Assembly: GCA_045655005.1 (NCBI GenBank) | Contig: JAZOOJ010000019.1 | Span: 62,001 to 126,000 of the forward strand | Length of the DNA stretch: 64,000 nucleotides | Direction: 5' to 3' | DNA from: UMGS1908 sp045655005 | GTDB taxonomy: Bacteria > Bacillota > Clostridia > Christensenellales > UBA1242 | Shown here: in pieces, positions 17,096 through 25,850 of the stretch | Position numbering within the stretch: the first letter of the stretch is position 1 | Layout: each line of letters opens with the position of its first letter | Translations under genes and position numbers: made by a program | Notes under the pieces: model-generated | What the model saw: the letters and a program-made list of their open reading frames with translations, nothing else | What the model was told of the DNA's origin: nothing | The model's database searches: none

Positions 17096-18106
17096 ATGTT
17101 TGATAGTTCAATTTCTAGTGTTGTAGTAACAAGCAGAGTTCGGACGGCAAGAAATGTGTCAGGACAATCATTTGTACAAAATAGTGATGAGAAATTTGCT
17201 GACGAATTAATTTCAAGAGTCGCAGACAGTTTAATGTCGCTTGGTAAATATAAGGTTTATCGAATGAATAACATTAGCGAAACCGATAGTTTGGTTATGG
17301 CTAATAAGCATATAATTTCAAAGGAATTGTTGAAAAATCGTCTTACAGGAGCAACGGTTGTTCGCGATGATGAGGCAGTAAGCGTTATGGTAAATGAAGA
17401 AGACCATATACGTGAGCAGTGCATTTTAAAAGGATTAAACCTTGAAAAAGCCTATTCAATTATTAGTGAAATTGATGATGAATTAAGTTCAAAGATAAAG
17501 TTTGCCTATGATGAAAGATTTGGCTATTTAACAAGTTGTGTTACCAATGTTGGAACAGGAATGAGAGCAAGTGTGATGCTTTTTTTGCCTGCACTAACTA
17601 TTAAATCTGAGATTGACAGCATAATTTCGGCGGTGAAACAGCGTGGACTTACCGTTCGTGGGGTTCTGGGTGAAGGAAGTTTTCCACTTGGGTATTTATA
17701 TCAAGTATCTAATGCTACTACTATTGGTAAATCTGAAAGAGAAATCATTTCTTCGGTTACTTCGGCTGTTAATAAAATTGTTGAAATGGAACTTTCGTGC
17801 AGAAAGAAACTTTTAAGTGAAGACCTTGCAAATATAACCGATATTGTGTGGCGTGCTTGGGGAGTTTTAACAAACTGCTATACAATTGATTGGGTAGAGT
17901 TTATGAAACTTGCAGGAGAAGTAAAACTTGGAATTTCGCTTGGACTAATTGTACTAAGTGAAAATGGCGTTATGGACAGAGTTATTGACTATTGTAGCGA
18001 TTCGGCAATAAAGAAGTTCGCGAAAGGCAATTTAACAGAAGAACAGTTAGGTATAAAGCGTGCGGAGTACCTATTTAAGACTTTAAAAAAATTAAGAATA
18101 AAATAA
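17096..18106 (+). CDS. mcsB: Protein arginine kinase McsB
   Basis: Phosphorylates arginines on misfolded proteins and on CtsR, marking them for ClpC-ClpP. The phosphagen-kinase fold shows SRVRTARNV near residue 13, the catalytic acidic loop NEEDHIREQ, ERFGYLTSCVTNVGTGMRASVM (nucleotide and guanidine region with the reactive Cys), and RGVLGEGSFPLG. At 336 residues it is slightly shorter than Bacillus McsB (about 360). The C-terminal RDxxRA motif described as the phosphoarginine sensor reads LGIKRA here, so its first Arg and Asp seem lost. It lies 3 bases after mcsA and 13 before clpC. Confidence 0.95.
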   Translation: MFDSSISSVVVTSRVRTARNVSGQSFVQNSDEKFADELISRVADSLMSLGKYKVYRMNNISETDSLVMANKHIISKELLKNRLTGATVVRDDEAVSVMVNEEDHIREQCILKGLNLEKAYSIISEIDDELSSKIKFAYDERFGYLTSCVTNVGTGMRASVMLFLPALTIKSEIDSIISAVKQRGLTVRGVLGEGSFPLGYLYQVSNATTIGKSEREIISSVTSAVNKIVEMELSCRKKLLSEDLANITDIVWRAWGVLTNCYTIDWVEFMKLAGEVKLGISLGLIVLSENGVMDRVIDYCSDSAIKKFAKGNLTEEQLGIKRAEYLFKTLKKLRIK

Positions 18107-18119
18107 GGGGGAATTATTT

Positions 18120-20597
18120 ATGTTTGATTTAACACCAGCAGAAAATGTAAAAGTTGCACTAAGTAATGCAAAAAGATATGCAACAAGTATGGGGTCTCAA
18201 TATATAGCTACCGAACACTTGCTTCTTGGACTTTGCTCAACCGACAAATCTATGGCCTCAAAAATTTTGGCAAAGCATAATGTAAAACTTGCAAAACTTG
18301 AAAAAATGGTAAGGGAAAGATATTCTGATGCAAAACCTTTGCCAAGAGATATTGTTGTTGAATTTTCACCAAAGGCAAAGTCGATTCTTAAAGGAAGCGA
18401 AGATATTGCCTATCAAATTTCGGGTGGATGCATATACACCGAATATATTCTTTATTGTATCTTGCTTGAGCAAACCAGCATCGCTTGTGATATTTTAAGA
18501 TCGCTTGGAGTTAATCAGCAATCAATGATTAGCGATATTGTAAACGTGTTAAAAACGGGAAAACTCGAAAGTGCAACATCTGAAAATACTGCAAATAGTA
18601 CTAATAAAGAAAGTGAAGAAAAAAAACAAGAAGACGATGTAAATGCAAAGTTGCCAGAAGTCTTGCGTGATATGGGTGTAGATATGACCGAAAAAGCAAG
18701 ACGTGGCAAAATGGATCCAATTATTGGCAGAGATAAAGAAACAAATAGAATTATTGAAATTCTTTGCAGAAAAACTAAAAATAATCCAGTGTTAATCGGT
18801 GAGGCTGGGGTTGGCAAATCTGCTGTCGTTGAAGGATTGGCTCAGGCAATTGTTAAGGGTGAAGTTCCAGAACTTTTGAAGGATAAAACTATTTTCTCTA
18901 TGGAAATAGGTTCATTAATGGCTGGAACTAAATACCGTGGATCTATGGAAGAAAAACTTAAAAATGCCATTAAAGAAATAACTTCAAAAAAGAATATAAT
19001 CGTCTTTATTGATGAGATTCATATGCTTGCTCAGGCTGGGTCGCACAAAGATGAAATTGGACCTGCTGACATCTTAAAACCATATCTTGCACGTGGAGAA
19101 ATGCAAACTATTGGTGCTACAACTACTGATGAGTACAGAATGTTTATTGAAAAAGATAAGGCTCTTGAAAGACGTTTTCAACCAATAACTGTAGACGAGC
19201 CAACACCAGAAGATACTATTAAAATTTTGAAAGGTATCAGAGATTCTTACGAGGCTTTTCACGGCGTTAAGATTAAAGATGATGCTATTGAATCGGCGGT
19301 TAATCTTTCAATTAGGTATATTATGGACAGAAGTCTTCCAGATAAGGCAATAGACTTAATTGATGAGGCTGCAAGTAGAGCTAGGGTAAAGGGAAGTATT
19401 ATCCCAGAAGATATTAGAACTCTGCAAAAACAAATAAGAGAATACGAAACTCAAAAAATCGAAGCAGAAAAAAGTCAAGAATGGGCTTGGATTGAGCAAT
19501 GTAAAGAAAAAATCAATGAATTAAAGAATGAACATTTGGTTCGTATGAATGCTTGGAACGCATCAAAAGGAAATCAGACGGGGATTATTAACAAAGAAGA
19601 TATAGCTGAAATTGTTTCAAGTTGGACAGGGGTTCCGGTTACTAAATTAACCGAAACCGAAAAGCAAAAATTAGTAAATTTAGAAGATGTGTTACACAAA
19701 AGAGTAATTGGTCAATCAGAGGCTGTAACGGCTGTTTCTAAAGCGATTAGAAGGGCAAGGGCTGGACTTAAAGACCCAAAGCGTCCAATTGGTTCATTTA
19801 TTTTCCTTGGGCCGACTGGCGTTGGTAAAACTGAATTAACAAAAGCTTTGGCAGAGGCTATGTTTGATGATGAAAATGCTATTATTAGGCTTGATATGAG
19901 TGAATATATGGAACAACACTCAGTGTCTAAAATGATTGGTTCTCCGCCTGGATATGTGGGCTATGATGAAGGTGGTCAATTAACTGAACAGGTCAGAAGA
20001 AAGCCATATTCTGTTGTGCTTTTTGATGAAATTGAAAAGGCTCACCCAGATGTATTTAATTTAATGCTACAACTTTTAGATGAGGGAAGATTGACAGACA
20101 GTCAAGGTAGAGTTATCAATTTTAAAAACTGTATAATTATAATGACTAGTAATGCGGGTGTGTCTGAACTTCCAAAGAATACTACAAAACTTGGATTTAA
20201 TGAAGGCGGTGATGACAAGATTAATATAAAAGAAAGGCTGATGAAGTCATTGCAAGAAAAATTCAAACCAGAGTTTTTAAATAGGGTTGATGTAGTTGTT
20301 ATATTTGAGACACTTAAAGAAGATGAAATTCGTCAAATAGCAACGCTGTTGATTTCGAGCTTAAATAAAAAGTTGAAATCGCAAAAAATTCAAGTTGGAT
20401 TTAATGAAAAGGCGATTAAAGGGCTTGTAAAAGAAGGGTATAGTCCAGTGTATGGTGCAAGACCATTGAAAAGAGTAATTGAGCAAAAAATAGAAGATAA
20501 ACTGGCCGAAGCCTTGCTTTCTGGCGAAATTAGGCAAAATACAACAATTGAAGTTGATTATAATAACGGAGAATTTTTATTTAAAACATTAGACTAA
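18120..20597 (+). CDS. clpC: ATP-dependent Clp protease ATPase subunit ClpC
   Basis: 825-residue Hsp100 unfoldase that feeds phosphoarginine-tagged and misfolded proteins to ClpP. Layout: the double Clp N domain (1-145), a variable linker (150-175), AAA-1 with Walker A GEAGVGKS (227-234) and the IDEIHML Walker B, a coiled-coil M domain (about 420-490) of ClpC length, AAA-2 with GPTGVGKT (near 564) and LFDEIEKAHPDV, and the C-terminal D2-small domain with GARPLKR. A GGGGGA site precedes the ATG. It is the last gene of the CtsR operon. I see no strong terminator before hpf, so some read-through is possible. Confidence 0.98.
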   Translation: MFDLTPAENVKVALSNAKRYATSMGSQYIATEHLLLGLCSTDKSMASKILAKHNVKLAKLEKMVRERYSDAKPLPRDIVVEFSPKAKSILKGSEDIAYQISGGCIYTEYILYCILLEQTSIACDILRSLGVNQQSMISDIVNVLKTGKLESATSENTANSTNKESEEKKQEDDVNAKLPEVLRDMGVDMTEKARRGKMDPIIGRDKETNRIIEILCRKTKNNPVLIGEAGVGKSAVVEGLAQAIVKGEVPELLKDKTIFSMEIGSLMAGTKYRGSMEEKLKNAIKEITSKKNIIVFIDEIHMLAQAGSHKDEIGPADILKPYLARGEMQTIGATTTDEYRMFIEKDKALERRFQPITVDEPTPEDTIKILKGIRDSYEAFHGVKIKDDAIESAVNLSIRYIMDRSLPDKAIDLIDEAASRARVKGSIIPEDIRTLQKQIREYETQKIEAEKSQEWAWIEQCKEKINELKNEHLVRMNAWNASKGNQTGIINKEDIAEIVSSWTGVPVTKLTETEKQKLVNLEDVLHKRVIGQSEAVTAVSKAIRRARAGLKDPKRPIGSFIFLGPTGVGKTELTKALAEAMFDDENAIIRLDMSEYMEQHSVSKMIGSPPGYVGYDEGGQLTEQVRRKPYSVVLFDEIEKAHPDVFNLMLQLLDEGRLTDSQGRVINFKNCIIIMTSNAGVSELPKNTTKLGFNEGGDDKINIKERLMKSLQEKFKPEFLNRVDVVVIFETLKEDEIRQIATLLISSLNKKLKSQKIQVGFNEKAIKGLVKEGYSPVYGARPLKRVIEQKIEDKLAEALLSGEIRQNTTIEVDYNNGEFLFKTLD

Positions 20598-20618
20598 TAA
20601 AAAATTTTTTGTTATAAT
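20589..20618 (+). promoter_or_regulatory. hpf promoter
   Basis: TTAGAC (20589-20594), 18 bases, and TATAAT (20613-20618) preceded by the extended element TGT. It begins inside the last clpC codons, so hpf has its own promoter besides possible clpC read-through. Confidence 0.6.
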
Positions 20619-20654
20619 ATTAATGTCAATATTTAAAAAAGGAGACGAAATTTT

Positions 20655-21182
20655 ATGAAAATTGATATTGTAGGAAGAAATTATACCGTAAGTGAAAGAC
20701 TTAAAGGCTTAATTGAAAAGAAAGTAGGTAAATTTGAAAAGTTCTTTTCAAAACAAGCAAATGCTAAGGTAGTTTGTACTTCAAATGGTACAAGATACAA
20801 AATGGAATTAAATCTTTCATCAGGTTCTATGTTTGTAAGGGGCGAAGTTGAGTCAGATAATATGTATCAAAACCTTGATATGTGTATTGCTAAAGTTGAA
20901 AAGCAAATTATTAAACATAGCGATAAATTATTGAATAAGAGAAACGTTGCAAAATCTGACTTTGAAGACTTTGAGTTCTTTGAAGAGGAGCAACATTTTG
21001 CTTCGGATATGATTACCAAGAGAAAGGTATACAGACTTACTCCAATGACAGAAGAGGAAGCTGTTGTTCAAATGGATTTGGTAGGGCATGATTTCTTTAT
21101 CTTCAAAAACGCAGAGCTTGATAGTGTTTGTGTCCTTTACAGAAAGGCTGATGGCACGATTGGTTTGATTGAAACTAATTAA
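20655..21182 (+). CDS. hpf: Ribosome hibernation promoting factor, long form
   Basis: Binds the decoding centre of idle 30S subunits and, in the long form, pairs two 70S ribosomes into inactive 100S dimers. The N-terminal YfiA-like domain (1-100) begins MKIDIVGRNYTVSERLKGLIEKK. After a short linker the C-terminal dimerisation domain starts near 118 (ITKRKVYRLTPMTEEEAVVQM) with the conserved VGHDFFIFKNAE and YRKADGTIGLIE. At 175 residues it is the usual long form of Bacillota. AAAGGAGA precedes the ATG, and a strong terminator follows. Confidence 0.97.
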   Translation: MKIDIVGRNYTVSERLKGLIEKKVGKFEKFFSKQANAKVVCTSNGTRYKMELNLSSGSMFVRGEVESDNMYQNLDMCIAKVEKQIIKHSDKLLNKRNVAKSDFEDFEFFEEEQHFASDMITKRKVYRLTPMTEEEAVVQMDLVGHDFFIFKNAELDSVCVLYRKADGTIGLIETN

Positions 21183-21192
21183 AAAAACTTTT

Positions 21193-21226
21193 AAAAAACT
21201 TCAAGTATCAAACTTGAAGTTTTTTG
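21193..21226 (+). terminator. Rho-independent terminator of hpf
   Basis: AAAAAACTTCAAG pairs perfectly with CTTGAAGTTTTTT around a 7-base loop. Confidence 0.9.
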
Positions 21227-21233
21227 TTTACTA

Positions 21234-21262
21234 TTGAAAATTAAGAACCCTTATGATATAAT
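21234..21262 (+). promoter_or_regulatory. Promoter of the gene at 21297
   Basis: TTGAAA (21234-21239), a 17-base spacer ending in TGA, and TATAAT (21257-21262). It is a strong extended -10 promoter. Confidence 0.75.
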
Positions 21263-21296
21263 ACATTGGAAATTAAGAGAAGGAGAGTATTGATAA

Positions 21297-21962
21297 GTGG
21301 CAAAAGGAAATAGAATGGTTGTCAATGTTCCACTTTATTGGGGAGAGAAAGGGAATGATTCAATATATTACCAATGCGATGAAGACCGTAAACCAATGGT
21401 TAAATATACTGTTGAAGACAATATAATAAAGAAGATTGAATTGCTTTCTTGGGATGGTTATGAATGGAAGTTCGGCAGAAATGCAATTAGGAAAGCGAAT
21501 GAGAGAATGGTTTTTGTTCTTCCTGTTCTTGGGAATGGTGTTCTTATTGGCGATGGTGCAATGGGTGACTTGCAAGAGGCTGTCATCGTAAACTTAAATG
21601 ATGAGTTGCGTCTTGATCGTAATTTTATCAAGAATGGTGGGGTTGTTGAAGTAATAACAAAAGACGATAATGATATGCTTTTATCAGAAGAAGTCTTGAT
21701 TGATGGAACCATTGACCCTTTTGAGTGTTGGAAAGTTTTCTATATTGGACAGAGTTTAGAACCTAATAGTGTTAAAGAAGGCGACTATGTACAAGAATTG
21801 GTTTATGGAGAAGTAAAAGACAATGACAGTAGCAATATGGTTGCATGTGGAGAACATCCAAATTCGGGTGTTAGGGTTGTAATTGATAAGAGCGTCCATC
21901 TTGAAATTGACTCATCAAACAGAAGAGTAATTTTAACGGGTGAAGAATCTCAATCTGAGTAA
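21297..21962 (+). CDS. Unknown acidic protein
   Basis: 221 residues, not recognised. The GTG start is preferred because AGGAG lies about 9 bases upstream; the next ATG is 18 bases further and lacks a site. The sequence is rich in short beta-type stretches (VVNVPLYWG, KYTVEDNIIKKIELLSWDGYEW, RMVFVLPVLGNGVLIGDG) and strongly acidic, with no signal peptide or membrane helix, so a cytosolic beta-rich protein is expected. It is monocistronic, between a strong promoter and a bidirectional terminator. No functional clue comes from the neighbours. Confidence 0.7.
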   Translation: MAKGNRMVVNVPLYWGEKGNDSIYYQCDEDRKPMVKYTVEDNIIKKIELLSWDGYEWKFGRNAIRKANERMVFVLPVLGNGVLIGDGAMGDLQEAVIVNLNDELRLDRNFIKNGGVVEVITKDDNDMLLSEEVLIDGTIDPFECWKVFYIGQSLEPNSVKEGDYVQELVYGEVKDNDSSNMVACGEHPNSGVRVVIDKSVHLEIDSSNRRVILTGEESQSE

Positions 21963-21969
21963 AAATTAA

Positions 21970-22003
21970 AAAAATAATGGCAAAGTAAAAGCCATTATTT
22001 TTT
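21970..22003. terminator. Bidirectional terminator between convergent genes
   Basis: AAAAATAATGGC pairs with GCCATTATTTTT across a 9-base loop, with T runs on both strands. It serves the plus-strand gene ending at 21962 and the minus-strand gene ending at 21995. Confidence 0.8.
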
Positions 22004-22477
22004 ATTTTCTTTGATAATTGTTTCTATTGTTTTTGGGTAGGGTGGCTCAAAAAAAAGTGTTGTTTCAATATCTTGAAGATTTATTATTGGAATAAGTGAA
22101 ATAACAATGTCGGCACGTTTTTGATTTGGCTTTACTTTTAATCCATAATAAATGTAATCATTATAACCGTTTTTGTAAATTAGTAAGTTGTATATATAAT
22201 AATCTTCTACTTTATATTCATCGAAAAGTGGTATTGAAATGCTTTCTGAATATCCGTTTTTATTTGTGTAATAATATTGTCTTGTATTAAGTATGCAAAT
22301 GCTTGCATTATTTATTGGATTGTTGGTTTGTTTGTTCTTTACTTGAATGATAACATTTGCAAATTGTGTTTTTGTTGAAACATCTGTAACTGTCGTTGAC
22401 AAAGGATAAAGAAAACAAAGTATAAGTATGATAGAAAATAATATACAGGCATACTTTAAATAAAAAGATTTATTCAT
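21995..22477 (-). CDS. Exported or membrane-anchored protein with carboxypeptidase-regulatory-like beta domain
   Basis: 160 residues. An N-terminal hydrophobic segment (about 8-30) with Lys before it acts as signal peptide or anchor, so the rest is outside the membrane. Residues 40-130 look like a CarboxypepD_reg/prealbumin-type beta sandwich: VIIQVKNKQTNNPINNASICI, then a YTNKNGYSE turn and YNLLIYKNGYNDYIYYG, the usual pattern of a modified extracellular Ig-like carrier domain. The C-terminal 30 residues are polar. There is no catalytic domain, so binding or adhesion is the likely role. It stands alone and is convergent with its left neighbour. Confidence 0.6.
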   Translation of the reverse strand: MNKSFYLKYACILFSIILILCFLYPLSTTVTDVSTKTQFANVIIQVKNKQTNNPINNASICILNTRQYYYTNKNGYSESISIPLFDEYKVEDYYIYNLLIYKNGYNDYIYYGLKVKPNQKRADIVISLIPIINLQDIETTLFFEPPYPKTIETIIKENKK

Positions 22478-22524
22478 ATCAAATTTTATTCTAAAATGTG
22501 TTTTTATATGATGAGTTTATGGTG

Positions 22525-22530
22525 TATAAT
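22525..22530 (+). promoter_or_regulatory. -10 element directly before the ABC-ATPase-like gene
   Basis: TATAAT lies 6 bases before the ATG at 22537, with no ribosome binding site in between. The mRNA is probably leaderless. The -35 is weak. Confidence 0.45.
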
Positions 22531-22536
22531 GTATGT

Positions 22537-23442
22537 ATGAAAAATATAGAAATTAAAAATTTAAAAAAGTCATTTGGTCATATTGAAGCACTCTCTGGTT
22601 TAAGCTGCAGTTTTAAAGCAGGCGAAAAATACTCAATAATTGGTCCACGTAATAGCGGAAAGACTACACTTTTGAATATAATAGCGGGGCTTGAAAATTA
22701 TAGCGGGAATGTAAAAATAGGAGAAGAAGAAAGGCAAAGTGTATCTATAAAAGATGCAAACATTTCCTATGTTTTAGAAAAACCTTTGTTCTTTGAAAGT
22801 AAAACTGTGTTGAAAAATCTAGAATATCAGTATAAAATTTGTGGCAAAAGTTACAACAAAAATGAATTGATAACTTTAATTGAAAACCGAAATTTGGACC
22901 CGTTTGAGAGAGTTAAGAAATTGAGCTATGTTGAAAAATTGTTGTTGTCTTTACTTAGGGTAGAGGTTAAAAATAGTGAAATTGTACTGATAGATTTGGG
23001 TGAAAGCTTGGAAGAATTAAATTTACAAAGCAACGTTTTTTCAGAGATATTTTCATGGATTGAAAATTATTCAGGGACGGTTATTGTGGCTGAAAATGGT
23101 GCAAATTTTGCGTCTAAATTAAAATCAGAAATTTTATTTTTAAATTATGGTGTTTTAAAGGGGGGAATTGACCTTGAAAAAGAAATAGAAAACCCGAGCA
23201 ATTTTTTCTTGTATTTTTCTGCGTTAAAATGGAAAGGGGTCGGTGGAAAACCGATTGAAATTAAACTTGAAAAAACAATGTATGGATTATCTTCTGTTTC
23301 AAGTGGAGTGTCAAATCAAGATATGAATATTTTAAAAAACGCACTTGATAAGCGTGCTGATTTTAAGATTGGTGATGAACTTGAAGTTTTAAAACTAGGC
23401 GACTATTTTTTTGAAAAATTAGGTGGTAAAATCATTCAATAA
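22537..23442 (+). CDS. ABC-type ATPase-like protein with degenerate motifs
   Basis: 301 residues. The first 215 follow the ABC nucleotide-binding domain: MKNIEIKNLKKSFGHIEAL, an intact Walker A (GPRNSGKTT) and the strands of the core. Other motifs are altered: the Q-loop glutamine seems replaced (YVLEKP), the signature LSGGQ reads LSYVE, the Walker B end is LIDLGE instead of LLDEP, and the switch histidine region reads VAENGAN. ATP binding is plausible but normal hydrolysis is doubtful. Residues 220-301 are an extra C-terminal domain. No permease gene adjoins it. The ATG at 22537 matches the family start; upstream in-frame codons belong to the promoter. Confidence 0.75.
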   Translation: MKNIEIKNLKKSFGHIEALSGLSCSFKAGEKYSIIGPRNSGKTTLLNIIAGLENYSGNVKIGEEERQSVSIKDANISYVLEKPLFFESKTVLKNLEYQYKICGKSYNKNELITLIENRNLDPFERVKKLSYVEKLLLSLLRVEVKNSEIVLIDLGESLEELNLQSNVFSEIFSWIENYSGTVIVAENGANFASKLKSEILFLNYGVLKGGIDLEKEIENPSNFFLYFSALKWKGVGGKPIEIKLEKTMYGLSSVSSGVSNQDMNILKNALDKRADFKIGDELEVLKLGDYFFEKLGGKIIQ

Positions 23443-23520
23443 CTTTTTATCAAATTTACTTGAAAAAATAGCAGATATTTGATATTATATATTGCGAAAG
23501 ATTTAGGAGACTATTGTTTT

Positions 23521-23889
23521 ATGAATACCTTTGAAAAGTTTTATGAAACGTTTAAGTTGAATAAAAACAAATGTACAAATTTAGGCTCATATTTTGCGGA
23601 AAAGTTTTTATCCAAATCATCAAGAGATGAATTGATAAGTTACAAAGAAAGATTGATTGATGATAATTTTAAACTTATTATGGAAGACGAAGATTTGGTG
23701 AAATGTGTGGAAACATTTTTCGAGTACGATTTAAACATTGCTGAATCTGCAAGAAACACATTTATGCACAGAAATACCTTTCTTAAAAGAGTTGATAAAA
23801 TTATTGAGTTGACAGGGATTGATATCAGAAAATTTGAAAATGCTATGATGTTTAAATTTTTGATGATTATCTATAATTTAGTTGACTAG
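23521..23889 (+). CDS. PucR/CdaR-type C-terminal helix-turn-helix protein
   Basis: 122 residues. Residues about 58-118 match the HTH found at the C-terminus of PucR/CdaR sugar-diacid and purine regulators: an E/N-rich lead, IAESARNTFMHRNTFLKRVDKIIELTGIDI, then a final helix. The large sensor domains that precede it in normal family members are missing; only a short 55-residue helical lead remains. The ATG at 23521 has AGGAGA 10 bases upstream and is preferred over an earlier in-frame start without one. It lies 12 bases before nth and so may be cotranscribed with it. The target genes are unknown. Confidence 0.75.
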   Translation: MNTFEKFYETFKLNKNKCTNLGSYFAEKFLSKSSRDELISYKERLIDDNFKLIMEDEDLVKCVETFFEYDLNIAESARNTFMHRNTFLKRVDKIIELTGIDIRKFENAMMFKFLMIIYNLVD

Positions 23890-23901
23890 GAATTATAACT
23901 T

Positions 23902-24540
23902 ATGAATGCAAAAGAAGAAAAAATCAGCCTAGTTAAACGACTAATTGATTTTTATCCCAAAAATAAATGCGAACTCAACTATTTTTCAAATTATGAGTTG
24001 TTGGTTGCTGTAATTCTTTCTGCACAATGCACTGATAAACGTGTTAACATTGTAACAAGCGAGTTGTTTAAACAAGCCAATACGCCAGAGCAAATGATTT
24101 CTCTTGGAGAAGAAAATTTAAAAAGTATAATTAAACCCTGTGGCTTTTTTAACAACAAAGCAAAAAGTATAATGGAAGCGTCAAAGAGTTTAGTCCAAAA
24201 TTTTAATTCGGTTGTTCCTGGGACAAGAGAGGAGTTGATGATGCTTTCGGGGGTCGGTGAAAAAACCGCAAGTGTAGTTTTGTCAGTGGCTTTTGGTGTC
24301 CCTGCAATTGCTGTGGATACTCACGTGTTTAGGCTTTCTAAAAGACTTAAACTTGCAAATAAAAAAACTCCGACAGAAACTATGCACGCACTTGAAAAAT
24401 TTTTACCAAAAGATATGTGGAGTGATGGGCATTTTGCACTTGTGCTTCATGGAAGGTATGTTTGTAAGGCAATTAAGCCAAATTGTGATGAGTGTATAAT
24501 AAAAGAAATGTGTCCAAGTTTTAAGAAAATAAGAAAATAA
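23902..24540 (+). CDS. nth: Endonuclease III
   Basis: Base-excision repair glycosylase/AP lyase for oxidised pyrimidines. The 212-residue protein has the helix-hairpin-helix LSGVGEKTASVVLSVAF with the catalytic Lys, the VDTHVFRLSKRL segment with the catalytic Asp, and the C-terminal 4Fe-4S loop C-x6-C-x2-C-x5-C (CKAIKPNC, CDEC, CIIKEMC). Size is standard. It starts 12 bases after the HTH gene and is followed after 20 bases by obgE, probably in one transcript. Confidence 0.97.
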   Translation: MNAKEEKISLVKRLIDFYPKNKCELNYFSNYELLVAVILSAQCTDKRVNIVTSELFKQANTPEQMISLGEENLKSIIKPCGFFNNKAKSIMEASKSLVQNFNSVVPGTREELMMLSGVGEKTASVVLSVAFGVPAIAVDTHVFRLSKRLKLANKKTPTETMHALEKFLPKDMWSDGHFALVLHGRYVCKAIKPNCDECIIKEMCPSFKKIRK

Positions 24541-24560
24541 AAAATAATTGGTGAATTATT

Positions 24561-25838
24561 ATGTATGATGATAGAGTGAAAATTTTTATAAAATCAGGTA
24601 ATGGTGGAAATGGTAAGGTGTCTTTCCACACGGCTAAGTATGTCAGAGTTGGTGCTCCTGATGGTGGTGATGGTGGTCGTGGTGGTGACATTATTATTCA
24701 AGCAGACAAAAATGTAACAGATTTAGGAGAATTCCGTTACACAAAACACTTCAAAGCAGAAAATGGTTTTGGTGGCGGTGGAAATACGTCTACTGGAAAA
24801 TCTGGTAAAGATGTTTTGCTGAAAGTCCCTTGTGGTACGATTGTTAAAGATGATGAAACAGGTGGAATACTTGCAGATTTGTTTTACGATGGCGATAGCG
24901 TTGTAGCAATGCGTGGTGGAGAAGGTGGTCGAGGGAATGCTAAGTTTAAGTCTAGCCGAAGAAAATCTCCAACCTTTGCACAAACTGGTGAAATAACAAA
25001 AGAGGCATGTGTTGTTCTTGAATTAAAGACTATTGCAGATGTTGGTTTGGTAGGATACCCAAATGCTGGTAAGTCTACTTTGTTGTCGGTGTTGACTTCT
25101 GCAAGACCTAAGATTGCAAATTATCAATTTACAACTCTTTCTCCAAATCTTGGTGTTGCAAGAGTTTATGATAAGTCGTTTACTATTGCAGATATCCCTG
25201 GGCTAATAGAGGGTGCTAGCGAAGGTGCTGGACTTGGTCATTACTTTTTAAGACACGTTGAAAGAACAAGGTTGTTTTTAATTGTAGTTGACGCATCTGG
25301 AATTGAAGAAAGAGATCCATACAATGACTATAAAGTTATTATTAATGAGTTGAAAAAACACGATAAGGCATTGGTTGACACTCCAAGAATTATAGTGCTT
25401 AATAAAATGGATATGCCAGAGTCTGAGGCAAATGCAAAGAAATTTATTGCAAAACTTAAAAAGACAAAAAATCCGCCAGAAGTGATTTGTGTTTCAGCAC
25501 ATACTCATAATGGTATTGAAGATTTGTTGACGACAACTGCGAAAAAGGTGTACGAATTGCCAAAACCAGAACCTATTGAATTTGAAAGGTTTGAATATAA
25601 GCAGGCAGATCCTTCACGATATGAGATTACTCGTGATGATGATGGTGCTTACGTTATTATAGGTGGATTTGTTGATGAACTTATAAGAAATGTTGTGTTA
25701 TCAGATGCGCAAAGTTTTGCATATTTCCAAAAAGTAATGAAAGATAAGGGAATTATTAAACATCTAAGAAAACTTGGGGCGACTGACGGTGATACTGTCC
25801 GTATTGCTGATTTTGATTTTGAGTTTATTGATGATTAG
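24561..25838 (+). CDS. obgE: GTPase Obg/CgtA
   Basis: Essential ribosome-assembly and stress GTPase of the 50S pathway. The 425 residues show the Gly-rich Obg fold (1-158, with GGDGGRGGD and GGGGNTSTGKSG), the G domain with G1 GYPNAGKS, G3 DIPGLIEGA and G4 NKMD, and the C-terminal OCT domain (about 345-425) found in Gram-positive Obg. The following yhbY gene is 12 bases away, an association with another 50S assembly factor that fits the role. Confidence 0.97.
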   Translation: MYDDRVKIFIKSGNGGNGKVSFHTAKYVRVGAPDGGDGGRGGDIIIQADKNVTDLGEFRYTKHFKAENGFGGGGNTSTGKSGKDVLLKVPCGTIVKDDETGGILADLFYDGDSVVAMRGGEGGRGNAKFKSSRRKSPTFAQTGEITKEACVVLELKTIADVGLVGYPNAGKSTLLSVLTSARPKIANYQFTTLSPNLGVARVYDKSFTIADIPGLIEGASEGAGLGHYFLRHVERTRLFLIVVDASGIEERDPYNDYKVIINELKKHDKALVDTPRIIVLNKMDMPESEANAKKFIAKLKKTKNPPEVICVSAHTHNGIEDLLTTTAKKVYELPKPEPIEFERFEYKQADPSRYEITRDDDGAYVIIGGFVDELIRNVVLSDAQSFAYFQKVMKDKGIIKHLRKLGATDGDTVRIADFDFEFIDD

Positions 25839-25850
25839 GAGGAAGAAAAA

